Translations under genes and position numbers: made by a program
DNA from: Rhodospirillaceae bacterium LM-1
GTDB lineage: Bacteria; Pseudomonadota; Alphaproteobacteria; Rhodospirillales; WMHbin7
Direction of reading: 5' to 3'
Assembly (NCBI GenBank): GCA_902725215.1
Contig: CACUVI010000025.1
Location: 106,326-170,325, forward strand
Length of the DNA stretch: 64,000 bases
Part shown: positions 8,045-21,867 of the stretch, piece by piece
Position numbering within the stretch: the first letter of the stretch is position 1
How the letters are laid out: every line of letters begins with the position of its first letter
The notes under the pieces: model-generated
Seen by the model: the letters and a program-made list of their open reading frames with translations, nothing else
Told to the model about the DNA's origin: nothing
The model's database searches: none

Positions 8045-9165
8045 GTGGATCTTGCTAAAAGCTTTTTGTAGACGCGCTCGAAGAGCAGTTCTGCCACCTT
8101 GTCCCAAGCGAAGGGCCGCACGTCAGCCAACCCTTGAGCGGCCAGCTTAGACGCCAGTTCCGGAGACGCCAGTAACTCGCCGGCCCGCTGGGCCAGCGCG
8201 TTCGCGTCTGGCGTCTGGACCAGGCAGCCGCTGACGCCGTCGCGGACCACGTCTTCCGCCATGCCGACCGCCGTTGTAACCAGCGGCACGCCGCAGGCTA
8301 GGCTTTCCAGAATAGCTTTCGGGCCGCCTTCCTCGCGCGATGCTACGATGTAAAGATCAATAGCCTTGAAAGCCTGAGACACAAGCTCAGCTCGCTGCAA
8401 CATGCGGTGGGAAAACGGAATGCCGAGGCCGGCTAGCCGCCTCTTGACGTAACCCCGAGCCGGCCCCGTCAGCAAGACAAAGACCGGAAAGTGACGGGCT
8501 AGAATGGCGACTGTGTCGACGAAGAGGTCTGGGCCTTTGATCAATTTCGGTTCCATGCCTTCGCCCCAGCCGGAACCGTCTTTTTGGAAAGAGCCGATGC
8601 AGATGCTCTCTGTGGGAACGCCGAAGAAATTTCTAGCCGCTTCTCGTTCATGCGCGTCTGGGGGGGAAAAAAGCCTGAGGTCGACGCCGAGCGGAACGCG
8701 GGCAACCTTCTTCTCGGGCACGCCCCAGGACAGCAGACGCCGCTCGACAAGGCTGGAGGCCGTGACGACGAATTCAAGGTCGCCCAGATGGTCGAGCAGG
8801 TAGGTGACATGCTCTTTCATCTGCGGCCCGTCTTCCGGTTTTCCGTGAAAGAAGGTAACAAGGCGACGGGCGTTGGGATCTAGCGTCTTGTTCCATGCCT
8901 GCCAAACGAACTGGGAGCCGAAATGGGCAATGCGCCCGGTCGCGTGCTCAGGCCTTACTGAAAAGCGAGTCGTTCCGGGATGGGTCGCTTCGAGGGCCTT
9001 GCAATAGGAAAGTCCGTCGTGCCGGATCGACCAGTCCGCCTTTTCTGCAAGATAAAGGATGGGAGTAGCACCAGGATCGAACAGGCCAAGCCGACGGGCT
9101 CGGCTGTATCCGGTCGAAAGTACGTGGCGGGCGATCGAAGAGGTTATGGTTCGAAACTGGCTCAT
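8041..9165 (-). CDS. GT4 family glycosyltransferase
   Basis: The 374-residue protein has the GT-B Rossmann halves. The C-terminal half includes KGPDLFVDTVAIL near residue 210, LYIVASREEGGPKAILESLACGVPLVTT near 275-300 (the EGGPKAILE acidic motif) and GVSGCLV near 315. It starts at ATG 9165 and heads the three-gene minus-strand group 9165-5475. The 74-bp gap to the divergent gmd-like gene probably holds its promoter. It is a cytoplasmic sugar transferase of unknown specificity, here coupled to a second GT4 protein. Confidence 0.82.
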   Translation of the reverse strand: MSQFRTITSSIARHVLSTGYSRARRLGLFDPGATPILYLAEKADWSIRHDGLSYCKALEATHPGTTRFSVRPEHATGRIAHFGSQFVWQAWNKTLDPNARRLVTFFHGKPEDGPQMKEHVTYLLDHLGDLEFVVTASSLVERRLLSWGVPEKKVARVPLGVDLRLFSPPDAHEREAARNFFGVPTESICIGSFQKDGSGWGEGMEPKLIKGPDLFVDTVAILARHFPVFVLLTGPARGYVKRRLAGLGIPFSHRMLQRAELVSQAFKAIDLYIVASREEGGPKAILESLACGVPLVTTAVGMAEDVVRDGVSGCLVQTPDANALAQRAGELLASPELASKLAAQGLADVRPFAWDKVAELLFERVYKKLLARST

Positions 9166-9239
9166 GGCTAAGAGGAAGAAGATTGCGGCAGTCTTGCGAA
9201 TGAACTAAGTATATGCCCCATGAAAATAAGGAGTGCGGC
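9166..9239. promoter_or_regulatory. Divergent promoter region between GT4 and gmd-like genes
   Basis: The 74 bp between the starts of the minus-strand GT4 gene and the plus-strand gmd-like gene must serve both directions. An AAGGAG ribosome-binding site lies just before the gmd-like ATG at 9240. No consensus promoter boxes could be assigned with confidence. Confidence 0.35.
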
Positions 9240-10189
9240 ATGCCCGGCAAGGCCTTGATCTTTGGAGTTTCCGGACAGGATGGAGCCTATCTGGCTAGGC
9301 ACCTTCTTGACAAGGGATATGAAGTCCACGGTACTTCACGGGATGCCGATCTGGCTGATTTTTCCAATCTACAGACCCTGGGAATACGCGAACAGGTCCG
9401 CGTACACTCGGCCATGCCGACCGACTTTCGCAGTGTCGTTCAGGTGGTCACAAGCGCGGAGCCCACAGAAATTTACAACCTCGCCGGCCAGAGCTCGGTC
9501 AGCCTGTCGTTTGATCTGCCTGCAGCAACACTGGAAAGCATAGCAATGGGAACGCTGAACATCCTGGAAGCGATACGCATGCTGGACAGTAAAACGCGGT
9601 TCTACAACGCCTGCTCATCCGAGTGTTTCGGCAACACCGAAGACGGCCCTGCCAGCGAAGCCACGCCATTTCGCCCGCGCAGCCCCTATGCCGTCGCCAA
9701 GGCCGCCTCCTATTGGGTGGTCACCAACTACCGCGAGGCTTACGGTCTTTTCGCCTGTTCCGGCATTCTGTTCAACCATGAATCGCCGCTACGACAGGCG
9801 CGCTTCGTTACCCGCAAAATCGTCGACACCGCCAAGCGCATCGCTGGTGGATCGAATGAAAAGCTAAAGCTGGGGCGATTGGACGTTCAGCGAGATTGGG
9901 GTTGGGCGCCGGAATATGTAGAGGCGATGAGCAAAATGCTAACGCTCGACAAGCCGGATGATTTCGTCATTGCCACCGGGCAAAGTCATTCGCTTGAGGA
10001 ATTCGTCGACGAAACCTTCAAGGCGCTCGGCCTCGTCAGGTCGCGGCATGTCGAGACTGACCCGGTGCTTCAGCGTCCTATCGATCTTTCCGTCAGCAGG
10101 GGGGACCCGTCGAAAGCAAGGCAGCTGCTGGGATGGCAGGCGCAGTCGAAGATGCCCGACGTTATCCGGAAAATGATTGCGGGGCAGGC

Positions 10190-10193
<4 letters not shown>
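9240..10193 (+). CDS. GDP-mannose 4,6-dehydratase-like SDR enzyme
   Basis: The 317-residue short-chain dehydrogenase starts with GVSGQDGAYLA (Rossmann glycine motif, residues 9-19). It has NLAGQSSVS near 85, SSECFGN near 125, the SPYAVAK active-site Tyr/Lys segment near 150, LFNHESPLR near 180 and RDWGWAPEYVEAM near 225. All are signatures of GDP-mannose 4,6-dehydratase or the closely related RMD reductase. It would make GDP-4-keto-6-deoxymannose, precursor of rhamnose, fucose or perosamine. It is shorter than E. coli Gmd. No fucose synthase or perosamine synthase is adjacent, although DegT enzymes occur further right. The ATG at 9240 is preceded by AAGGAG; an upstream ATG at 9213 lacks such a site. 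Confidence 0.8.
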
Positions 10194-14409
<4,216 letters not shown>

Positions 14410-14413
<4 letters not shown>

Positions 14414-15315
14414 GGCGCACCTCTCAACTTACGCCAGAGTCCGACGGCAAGTCTGCGCATGTCTGCCAGCCCGTCGGCGGGAAACGGCTTCGGCTGCGTG
14501 GGCAAAGGGAAGCCGCTGTCGCAAAGTCGGCAAAGGGGCATATTGCGGTCCTGCCGAACAAGGTGCCGACGATACTCGTTCAGTAACGGCGAGTTCCATA
14601 CCTCTTCGACAGGACTGCTCATAAGGTCGCCACAGACGATTTCAAACTTCCAGTCGTTGTTGCACAGCAAGACTTGGCCCAAATAATTGACGTGGAGACG
14701 TTCGAAAGGGCGCGGGCAGGAAAGCTTCAATGGCAGATCAAGGGCAAGCGCCTGGTTGTGACGAACATGGCCCGCCCAGCTGCGCAGAGGAAAATCAATC
14801 TCGAAGAACGCCCGCATCTTGACAAGCTTTCTTGCGTACGCCGGCACTGAAGGGTTGGCCAGCCATTTATTCCAATACCAGATATCCGGGCGACGTTTGC
14901 ACAGCCTCAGCAGATCGCGGTTCCTCAGATCGAACTGTGCTTGGTTGTCGTAGCAATTGATCAGGATGTCGTTGAGGCCGACATCAAACAACGCGGATAG
15001 GCGATCCATGTCTTTTAATACATCGCCATTGCTTTCGATCCTGATGACGCTCTCCGGAAATTTTAAGCGTATTAGCTGCAAGAACTCAGGGAGATTCTTG
15101 TTCAACAACGGTTCGCACATGAGATGAAGGCCAAAGACCCCCATAAAGCCGATGCGCGACAATTCGTCGCAAATCCGTTCCATAACGGCAAGCGTCATGG
15201 CCTGTTTGGAGATCGGAAATTTTCCTGAGGGGCAAAATACGCAGGAACGGTTGCACCAAGACGAGATCTGGATCTCGACTTCCTTAAAGAATGACAAAGG
15301 CAGTTCAGTTGTCAT
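14410..15315 (-). CDS. Radical SAM/SPASM-like enzyme
   Basis: The 301-residue protein has CNRSCVFC at residues 21-28, the CxxxCxxC motif that binds the 4Fe-4S cluster used to cleave S-adenosylmethionine. A C-terminal Cys cluster (CPRPF near 205, LLCNND near 220 and CRLC near 265) fits a SPASM or twitch domain. Relatives in glycan loci are mostly uncharacterised; known radical SAM/SPASM enzymes carry out epimerisation, dehydration or C-C chemistry. It is the last gene of the 31.4-14.4 kb transcription unit and overlaps the Gfo/Idh gene by 11 bp. Substrate unknown. Confidence 0.75.
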
Positions 15316-16372
15316 GGGGCGTTCCTAGGTATAGATCGGAAAGCCGGGGGTCATCGACGAAAATCCACTTGTCCAGCGAATGCGACAGATGCGCCGCCAC
15401 CGCCAAACGCAGCGCCGCCACGCCTTCTGACAAGGTTGCTGCGGGTGGCGTCAGGGACTGAATGGAGGCAATGACGTCCTCGAGCTGGTGGTCAAGCGAT
15501 GCTGAAGGCGGCTGCTGTCGGCGATATTGAAAGCGAAACAGGTCGGCCAACATCTCCAATTTCCGCCTTTGCTTTTGCAGTCCAAACGGGTGAAGGCTGC
15601 AGTCCAGCCTGTGGTTGGTAAGCGTCAGACGTCCATTACCGCAGGAAATTGATAAAGTTTCGCCATAATTCATTGGAAAGTCAAAACTAGCAGAAACGGA
15701 GACGTGAAAGCCGCCAAAATCAATGAGCAAATCCGCCCTCTTGTCCGCTTGGCAATCAGGGGCCGTGCATAGCCTGGCAAAAATCGCGTGTGCCGGGCCG
15801 AACAGAGTTAGCAGCCTGTCAAAATGATGAATCAGCAGATTGGCGGTGATGCCGCCGCAGAATTGCTTTCGCCAGCCAGAAAAATAGGTTGGCGGACGGT
15901 AAAGGAAAACACTGAGGTGGGCAGCCATCGGCACGCCCATGCGCCCTTCCTTCAGGCGTGACGATAGTTGGAAAAAGGAAGGGTCGAAGCGACGTTGAGA
16001 GACGACGGACACGATGACGTTTGAATTTCTTGCGGCATCGTCTAGACGCTGTGCCTCGCGTAGGGAAACGGCAACTGGCTTCTCGATCAGCAGGTGCTTG
16101 CCTGCAAGCGCAGCCTTAATGGCCACGCCATGCCGTTGCGGCTCGGTGGCGACCACGACAAGTTTGCAGCTGTTGTCGTTCAGAACGTCATCAAGGCAAT
16201 CCGTGGCCTTAGCCGAGAACTCCTCGGCAAGCGACCTAGCAAGCGGTAAGGTCCGGCTGTGGACTATCAGAAGCTTGGCTTTACCGCTTCTGCGGATCGC
16301 GGCGGCGTGCTCTCTCGCCGCGTGTCCTGCGCCCAGAAGAGCGACGCCGAGCTTCTCATCAGAATATGTCAT
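15305..16372 (-). CDS. Gfo/Idh/MocA-family NAD(P)-dependent oxidoreductase
   Basis: The 355-residue protein begins with GVALLGAGHAAREHA (Rossmann motif, residues 8-22) and has LLIEKPVAVSL near residue 92, the EKP motif of Gfo/Idh/MocA sugar oxidoreductases, then the larger C-terminal beta-sheet domain. Such enzymes oxidise or reduce a sugar hydroxyl, often at C3 of a nucleotide sugar. It sits between an aldo/keto reductase (16 bp away) and a radical SAM gene (11-bp overlap), so the three probably work on one substrate. ATG 16372 is chosen because upstream in-frame sequence lies inside the aldo/keto reductase gene. Confidence 0.8.
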   Translation of the reverse strand: MTYSDEKLGVALLGAGHAAREHAAAIRRSGKAKLLIVHSRTLPLARSLAEEFSAKATDCLDDVLNDNSCKLVVVATEPQRHGVAIKAALAGKHLLIEKPVAVSLREAQRLDDAARNSNVIVSVVSQRRFDPSFFQLSSRLKEGRMGVPMAAHLSVFLYRPPTYFSGWRKQFCGGITANLLIHHFDRLLTLFGPAHAIFARLCTAPDCQADKRADLLIDFGGFHVSVSASFDFPMNYGETLSISCGNGRLTLTNHRLDCSLHPFGLQKQRRKLEMLADLFRFQYRRQQPPSASLDHQLEDVIASIQSLTPPAATLSEGVAALRLAVAAHLSHSLDKWIFVDDPRLSDLYLGTPHDN

Positions 16373-16388
16373 GCCTCTGAAAGATTCC

Positions 16389-17273
16389 TTAGTCGATATT
16401 CCATGACGCCGGATTGATGAAGCGTTCCTCAAAGACAGGTAGCTCAAAGTCGATTCGCATATTCGCCATGCGCCGCGCCGCTGCCAGATATTCCTTGAAC
16501 TCGGTGTGGCTATTAACGCCCAAAACCAGACAATCCAGCAGAGACTGCGAAAAGCCGAAGGCGAGGCAGGCCTCAAGCATGGTCAAACCCCGCTTACGAG
16601 CTGAATCACACAAAAACTGAAATAACGGTTTGCCATCCTGGAAATGGGTGGGCAGCCTGTCTGGACTCATTAGCAAGGCTCCCTGCAGAAACAGTGACCG
16701 GGCGTGGATTTCCACGCCCTGTTCCTTCAGTTTAGCCAAATGGCCAGATTCGATAAGGCGCCTGTCCGCTAGATTAACGGGCAGCTGGACGATGTCCGGC
16801 GTGAATATCTTCAAGACGGAATCGATCTCATTACCTGAGTATACGGAAACCCCCAGCTTCTGTACGATTCCCCTGCGTTTCAGCGTCAGAGCAGATTCGA
16901 CAAGTCCTATACCGCAGGGACCGGAAATATCAGCAGACCTGTGGAATAACAATCCATATAGTGTGTCGCGCCTGAGATGCTCCAAAGATTTGATGATCGT
17001 TTCATGCAGCAATGCGGGTCCGTCACGCTCGCCGAGGGCCGGCGTTTTTGTAACGAGACGCCACGGAACGTCGCGCGGCAGAAGGCGACCAAGAATCTCC
17101 TCACTGTTTCCATATGTGCTGGCCGTGTCGATATCTAAGACAGATGCCTCGGCTGCCATGTCAAGAATAGCGGCTATTTCTTCCTCAGACGGCCTTCCTG
17201 TAAAATTTGAAATACCGTAAGAAAGACCAAACTGAACCGTCCCCAGACTGATTCCTGGTGTGTGTTGTGTCAT
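16389..17273 (-). CDS. Aldo/keto reductase
   Basis: The 294-residue TIM-barrel protein has SLGTVQFGLSYG near residue 9, LDIDTASTYGNSEE near 45-58 (catalytic Asp/Tyr region), LVTKTPAL near 75 (catalytic Lys) and a His in LLFHRSAD near 108. These are the tetrad positions of aldo/keto reductases. It would reduce a keto or aldehyde sugar with NADPH in the cytoplasm. ATG 17273 overlaps the stop of the B12-radical SAM gene as ATGA. Relatives in polysaccharide loci often neighbour Gfo/Idh oxidoreductases and cytidylyltransferases, but the exact reaction is unknown. Confidence 0.78.
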   Translation of the reverse strand: MTQHTPGISLGTVQFGLSYGISNFTGRPSEEEIAAILDMAAEASVLDIDTASTYGNSEEILGRLLPRDVPWRLVTKTPALGERDGPALLHETIIKSLEHLRRDTLYGLLFHRSADISGPCGIGLVESALTLKRRGIVQKLGVSVYSGNEIDSVLKIFTPDIVQLPVNLADRRLIESGHLAKLKEQGVEIHARSLFLQGALLMSPDRLPTHFQDGKPLFQFLCDSARKRGLTMLEACLAFGFSQSLLDCLVLGVNSHTEFKEYLAAARRMANMRIDFELPVFEERFINPASWNID

Positions 17274-18973
17274 AACAGCGAAGCGCCCTGGGCGACCTTG
17301 CAAACTCTTGGAGGATGGGGACTGTTATCGATGACTTCGTCGACCGGTATGTCAGTATTGCCGAACTTAGCGTAACTTGCCAACGCTGCTAGCACCTCTG
17401 CTTGTTCCTGCTTGCTAAAGGCAATTTTCTGCAAGTCAGAGAGCCTTTCTGGAACGTCGAGCTTCGTTCCGAACAGTTCAAGCGGGATAGACACGATCTC
17501 GATGTCCGCAATCACGTCTTGGACAAAGAGCTGCAGAATATCCCGCAGCGACTTGGCGACATGACTGCCTGATTCGGCCAAGCGAACCAGCGGCCACAAT
17601 GCCTTCGGCAGAATTAAATAATAGTTAAAAGAAAATTCGAGGGCCTTCAGCTCTTCCTCGCTCATATGCGACAACGAAAGCTCCGACGCGCGGGAAATTG
17701 GAATGATGTCGCCGTCGTCGCCGCGCAATGGAAAGCGGTATTCCATCTGGATCGGCGTGCCGGGATAGGGAAAGACGATGTAGACGTTGCAAGCCCTGGC
17801 GCCAGCACGGCGATTTAGTTCAATAGTCTCGAAAACGTTTTGCCTCGTTTCGCCCGGCAGGCCAATGAGGTTGAAGGTGGAAACACGAATCCCATGGCTC
17901 TCGATCATGCGCAAGCTTTTGACGATATGTTCGTTGGTGTAGTTACGCATAATCTTCTTGCGAATTTCTGGGTTGCCGCTTTCAACGCCGACGGTCATCG
18001 CCACGCACCCCATTTCCTTCGCGAGAAGAACTTTCTCCTCGCGGATGGTATTGGGCATAACTGAACAGCCAAACATAATGTTCAAAGGCTTCAGCCCACG
18101 AGCTAGTTGCTGCAATTTTTCGACCGGCGGCAGCAGAAAAGTGTCATCAGAGAACTTGAACCATGTAGCTCCAAACTTGTTCTTGAGTTCCGTGATGTGC
18201 GTGATCGTTACTTCAGGTTTTTGAATACGGAAACTATTTTTTGGGCCGTAGGTCAAGTCGGTCAAAGTAGGCGAGGTACAGTAGGTGCAACGCATCGGAC
18301 AGCCGCGCGACTGAGAATAAAAACTGCCCAGATAGTTCTTGCCCTCGAAGGGGCGGAATAAGTGGCGTTGGTCGAATAGTCCCCAATCGGGGCAGGGCAA
18401 ACCGTCAAGGTCAACGGGACCGCCAAGCGGGTTTCGTTTGATCGTTCCATCGGGCAGGCGGAACTGGAGGGATGGAACGTCGGTATACCTCTCTCCCGCT
18501 TCCATGAGGTCGCAGACTTCTGGAAACGCGTAGTCTCCCTCGCCAATGCACAAAATATCGATTTCCGGCTGGCGCCAGCAATCGTCGGGCGCAATCGTGG
18601 GATGCACTCCGCCCACGATCAGTTTGGCGTCATATCTGACCGATCGCAAAAGATTCATGCCGTAGTCGAAGCTTTGAGTCATTGCCGAGAGGGCGATTAG
18701 GTCCGGCTTGAACTCGTCGATCTGCGCTTGAAGGACGACCTCCGGTCGTGAAACGGGGTCATTTGCTACAAGATCATAAAGTGTAAGTCCCGTGTCCTTG
18801 TATATTAGTCCAGGAGGACTGTCAGGCGGTTTCAAGGCCTTTGGCTTGACAAAAGTCGAATCGAAAAGTGCAACCTGGTGTCCGTGCAGCTTAAGCTGGG
18901 CCGACAAGATGGCAATGCCGCCAGGTATTCCGATGTTCAGGTACTTCTCAGGATAGACAAAGAGGATTTTCAT
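17270..18973 (-). CDS. Cobalamin-binding-domain radical SAM enzyme
   Basis: The 567-residue protein opens with a B12-binding-like Rossmann domain (residues 1-150; LIVGGVHPTIAPDD near 118). A radical SAM TIM barrel follows, with CPMRCTYC near residue 225 as the CxxxCxxC motif, FSDDTFLLPP near 275 and GVESGNPEIRKKI near 325. Class B B12-radical SAM proteins methylate unactivated carbons or rearrange carbon skeletons; some do neither. It begins the ATGA-linked set with the aldo/keto reductase, Gfo/Idh and second radical SAM genes, pointing to an unusual sugar or lipid modification. The usual DxHxxG cobalamin motif is not obvious, so the cobalamin role is inferred from the fold. Confidence 0.75.
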   Translation of the reverse strand: MKILFVYPEKYLNIGIPGGIAILSAQLKLHGHQVALFDSTFVKPKALKPPDSPPGLIYKDTGLTLYDLVANDPVSRPEVVLQAQIDEFKPDLIALSAMTQSFDYGMNLLRSVRYDAKLIVGGVHPTIAPDDCWRQPEIDILCIGEGDYAFPEVCDLMEAGERYTDVPSLQFRLPDGTIKRNPLGGPVDLDGLPCPDWGLFDQRHLFRPFEGKNYLGSFYSQSRGCPMRCTYCTSPTLTDLTYGPKNSFRIQKPEVTITHITELKNKFGATWFKFSDDTFLLPPVEKLQQLARGLKPLNIMFGCSVMPNTIREEKVLLAKEMGCVAMTVGVESGNPEIRKKIMRNYTNEHIVKSLRMIESHGIRVSTFNLIGLPGETRQNVFETIELNRRAGARACNVYIVFPYPGTPIQMEYRFPLRGDDGDIIPISRASELSLSHMSEEELKALEFSFNYYLILPKALWPLVRLAESGSHVAKSLRDILQLFVQDVIADIEIVSIPLELFGTKLDVPERLSDLQKIAFSKQEQAEVLAALASYAKFGNTDIPVDEVIDNSPHPPRVCKVAQGASLL

Positions 18974-19040
18974 CGCGCTACGTCTCCAAGTAATCCACTT
19001 GACAGATCACGCCCAGTTTCAATTTGCAATCCAAGACGGT

Positions 19041-19673
19041 TTAGGCGGCAGGCTTGCGGAAAACAAACTCGATTTCATCAAACCCCCCAACATAAAAGGA
19101 TAGGAGGCGAGATGTTACGAACAAGTTCAGGTTCCCGATGAAATCAAAAGCGAACGCCAAACAGCAAGCGACATAGTAGGCGGCTGGTCCCACGGTTTTC
19201 CTTTTTAACTCGCGCTGGGCAAGCCAGATCAGGCGCGTCGAGACGCTTTCAAAGCGGATGCCGGAGTAGCCGCCGACGAAATCGGGGTCAAAGTACAAGG
19301 GAAATGACACGTCATATCCGCGCTTATGATCCCAATGTGTAAAGGCGCGGGTGAAATGCGGCACCCTGATGATCAGTGTAGCGCCAGGCCGCAAAATCCT
19401 GTCCATTTCGCGCATGACAGCCATGGGGTTGTTCAGGTGCTCAAGCACATGATCCATTTCGACATGCGTTGCCGAAGCGTCGTCAAACGGATAGGGAAAC
19501 CGCTCGAGATCGTGAAAAACGTCGGCTTTTGCCGAAGGATCGACGTCGACATTGACGAACCCCGACTTGGGAAACTGCCCGCAGCCGAAGTTGATTCTGA
19601 GGGATTGGTGTTGTGTCAAGATTATCTCTGGATTTGCATGATTTTGAGGAGCGCGCGGACATACCGCCTTCAA
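19041..19673 (-). CDS. Class I SAM-dependent methyltransferase
   Basis: The 210-residue protein has LRINFGCGQFPKSG near residue 25 (SAM motif I), NVDVDPSAKAD near 42, and HVLEHLNNP near 78 followed by RILRPGATLIIRVP, the usual post-motif pattern of small methyltransferases in glycan clusters. The frame opens with TTG 19673, preceded by AGGG 4 bases upstream; a second TTG at 19619 is possible. It lies 6 bp after the DegT aminotransferase gene and 67 bp before the B12-radical SAM gene. It may O- or N-methylate a sugar or lipid-linked glycan. Acceptor unknown. Confidence 0.75.
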   Translation of the reverse strand: MKAVCPRAPQNHANPEIILTQHQSLRINFGCGQFPKSGFVNVDVDPSAKADVFHDLERFPYPFDDASATHVEMDHVLEHLNNPMAVMREMDRILRPGATLIIRVPHFTRAFTHWDHKRGYDVSFPLYFDPDFVGGYSGIRFESVSTRLIWLAQRELKRKTVGPAAYYVACCLAFAFDFIGNLNLFVTSRLLSFYVGGFDEIEFVFRKPAA

Positions 19674-19679
19674 GATACC

Positions 19680-20843
19680 CTAAGCTCTCTCTGTCAACAC
19701 CTTGAAAAGAGCTTTAGCGACCAGCTTCTGATTGGCATCCGTCATTTCGCCAAACAAGGGAATCATGATGCCATGGTCCTGGGCGTATTCCGAATTGGTC
19801 AGGGGGAAGCGGGGCTTTAAATCCCTGTAGGCCGGTTCGCGGTGTGCGCACATGACGGCGCGGCGCGTGGCGACGCCCAGATCCAGCAGCTTTTGCATGG
19901 TCTCGCGCTGATTAATAAGGGCGGGAAGGCGCACACAGTAGGTCTGCCAATTGCTGCGCGCCCAATCGGACTCCCTGGGTATAGCAAGGCCAGGAACACC
20001 CTCAAGCAGCGCCTCATAACTTGCGGCCAAGGCACGCCGGCGCGCGACGATTTCGGGCAGGCGTGAAAGCTGCACGCGGCCCATTGCCGCCTGAATGTCG
20101 GTCATGCGATAATTAAACCCAAGCTCGTCATAGCTCTCAAGGCTCACGGCTGAGGAAGACGAGCGAGCGAGATCGGAAACGGTCATGGCATGCTGGCGTA
20201 GACGCTTGAGACGGTTCGCAAGCTCAGCGTGCCTTGTTGTAACCATGCCGCCATCACCCGTTGTGATGACCTTTCGCGGGTGAAAGGAAAAGCAAGCGGC
20301 GTCGCTCATAGGCGCACCGATTCGTTGCCAGCCGCCATTCAAGAATATTTCCGATCCGATGGCGCAAGCCGCATCTTCAATTACTGGTATCTTGTGGCTA
20401 TGGGCTATGGAAAGAATTTTTTCAAGGTTGCAAGGCATTCCAAGCTGATGGACGGCAAGAATTGCCTTGGTCTTGCTGGTAATGGCCGCCTCGAGCAAGT
20501 CCGTGTCCATATTATAATCGGTCGAGCCGATATCCACAAAAACGGGCAGCGCACCCGTATAGCGAACGGCATTGGCCGTGGCAATGAATGAATGGCTGAC
20601 TGTAAGAACTTCATCTCCCGGGCCGACGCCGATGCCAAGAAGAGCTAGGTGCAGTGCCGCAGTGCAACTGGAGACCGCGCAGGCATGCGGCGCACCAACG
20701 AAGGCTGCAAATTCCTCCTCGAACGACGCCACCTGAATGCCCTGAGTGACCCAACCAGTTTTGAGAACCTCGGCGATGGCTGCGGCTTCTTCATCACCGA
20801 TGCTGGGTCTCATTAGAGGAACAATGGTGGACTTATACGTCAT
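19680..20843 (-). CDS. DegT/DnrJ/EryC1/StrS-family sugar aminotransferase
   Basis: The 387-residue PLP enzyme shows GWVTQG near residue 28, SSCTAALHLAL near 57, VIEDAACAIGS near 157 and the Schiff-base lysine in CFSFHPRKVITTGDGG near 185-200. It aminates a keto nucleotide sugar with glutamate. Start ATG 20843 overlaps the upstream dehydratase/epimerase gene by 11 bp, so that enzyme probably supplies the keto substrate. C4-aminating (PseC/LegC/perosamine synthase-like) use is likely from this pairing but is not proven. A second DegT enzyme lies at 21868 and a third (PseC) at 45111. Confidence 0.85.
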   Translation of the reverse strand: MTYKSTIVPLMRPSIGDEEAAAIAEVLKTGWVTQGIQVASFEEEFAAFVGAPHACAVSSCTAALHLALLGIGVGPGDEVLTVSHSFIATANAVRYTGALPVFVDIGSTDYNMDTDLLEAAITSKTKAILAVHQLGMPCNLEKILSIAHSHKIPVIEDAACAIGSEIFLNGGWQRIGAPMSDAACFSFHPRKVITTGDGGMVTTRHAELANRLKRLRQHAMTVSDLARSSSSAVSLESYDELGFNYRMTDIQAAMGRVQLSRLPEIVARRRALAASYEALLEGVPGLAIPRESDWARSNWQTYCVRLPALINQRETMQKLLDLGVATRRAVMCAHREPAYRDLKPRFPLTNSEYAQDHGIMIPLFGEMTDANQKLVAKALFKVLTERA

Positions 20844-21846
20844 CGCCATCCTTCGGCTGCAGCCAGTTGTAGCGCTTGTTGTCTGCCAACAGCGCCTCTG
20901 GCGAGGCGCCTTGATCCAGGTACCACCGGTGCAGGCGGCGAAGCCCTTCGGCCATTTCGACGCTACAGTTGAACCCCAGCAGATCTTGTGCATGGGAGGA
21001 ATCCGCACACAAGCGCAGAACATCACCCGGACGGGGCCGGTCGTGGATAATGATGGCTGCTTTGCCGACGGCTGCTGCGGTCAGCCGAGAAATTTCCTCT
21101 ATGGTTACTTCTTTGCCGCTGCCAAGGTTGATGGTCCGACCGATAGTCCGGTCATGCAATCCCGCCAGCATAATGCCCTGAGCGGTATCTCCGACATAGG
21201 TGAAATCGCGAGTTTGTTGGCCATCGCCGAAAATAACCATTGGTTGCCCTGCCATGGCGCTGAGCATGAACTTCGGAATGACTTCGCCGCTGTCGCCCTC
21301 GTGGTGACAGCGCGGCCCAAAAGCGTTAAACGGCCGCACCATCGTCGTCGCATATCCATATGTATCATAATAAGCGCGGGCGTAGCACTCACCCGCTAGT
21401 TTGGAGGCGCCATAAACGGTGTGGGGAAAGGTCGGGTGATCTTCGGACATGGGCACATTGCGCGCTGTACCATATACCTCCGACGACGAAACATAGACGA
21501 AGCGTGGTACGCCAGCTTGCCGCGCAGCTTCAAGCATGATCAACGAACCCTGGGCATTGACCTCGTGGTTCTCCTGCGGCGCGTGAATCGAATGGCGAAC
21601 GCCTAGGCATGCCAGATGGTAGACGATCCGCGCACCGTCCAGCAGCGGCGAAATCGTCATAACATCCCGGATGTCAGCTACGGCAAGCTCGACGGAAGTG
21701 GGCAAACCATCGAGGTTTGCACGGTTGCCGTTGACCAGATTGTCGATGATGATGACATGTGCGCCCGCCTCGGCGAGTTGGCGTACAAGTTCAGAGCCGA
21801 TGAAGCCCGCGCCCCCCGTGACGACAATTTTACTGCCAGAAAGCAT
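20833..21846 (-). CDS. NAD-dependent nucleotide-sugar epimerase/dehydratase (SDR)
   Basis: The 337-residue extended SDR has VVTGGAGFIGSELV at residues 7-20, YHLACLGVRHS near 77, SSSEVYG near 117, VYGASKLAGE near 142 (catalytic Tyr/Lys) and RPFNAFGPR near 170. These match UDP/GDP-sugar 4-epimerases and 4,6-dehydratases including LegB-like enzymes. ATG 21846 is preferred over TTG 21864. It lies between two DegT aminotransferase genes and overlaps one, so it likely forms the 4-keto sugar that the next enzyme aminates. Epimerase and dehydratase cannot be separated by eye. Confidence 0.8.
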   Translation of the reverse strand: MLSGSKIVVTGGAGFIGSELVRQLAEAGAHVIIIDNLVNGNRANLDGLPTSVELAVADIRDVMTISPLLDGARIVYHLACLGVRHSIHAPQENHEVNAQGSLIMLEAARQAGVPRFVYVSSSEVYGTARNVPMSEDHPTFPHTVYGASKLAGECYARAYYDTYGYATTMVRPFNAFGPRCHHEGDSGEVIPKFMLSAMAGQPMVIFGDGQQTRDFTYVGDTAQGIMLAGLHDRTIGRTINLGSGKEVTIEEISRLTAAAVGKAAIIIHDRPRPGDVLRLCADSSHAQDLLGFNCSVEMAEGLRRLHRWYLDQGASPEALLADNKRYNWLQPKDGDDV

Positions 21847-21867
21847 TCGCTTTGCCCCGATCAAAAA

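Noticed and set aside
20746-21399. Plus-strand frame of 217 codons opposite the SDR gene
   Set aside because: It is antisense to an SDR gene with intact catalytic motifs.
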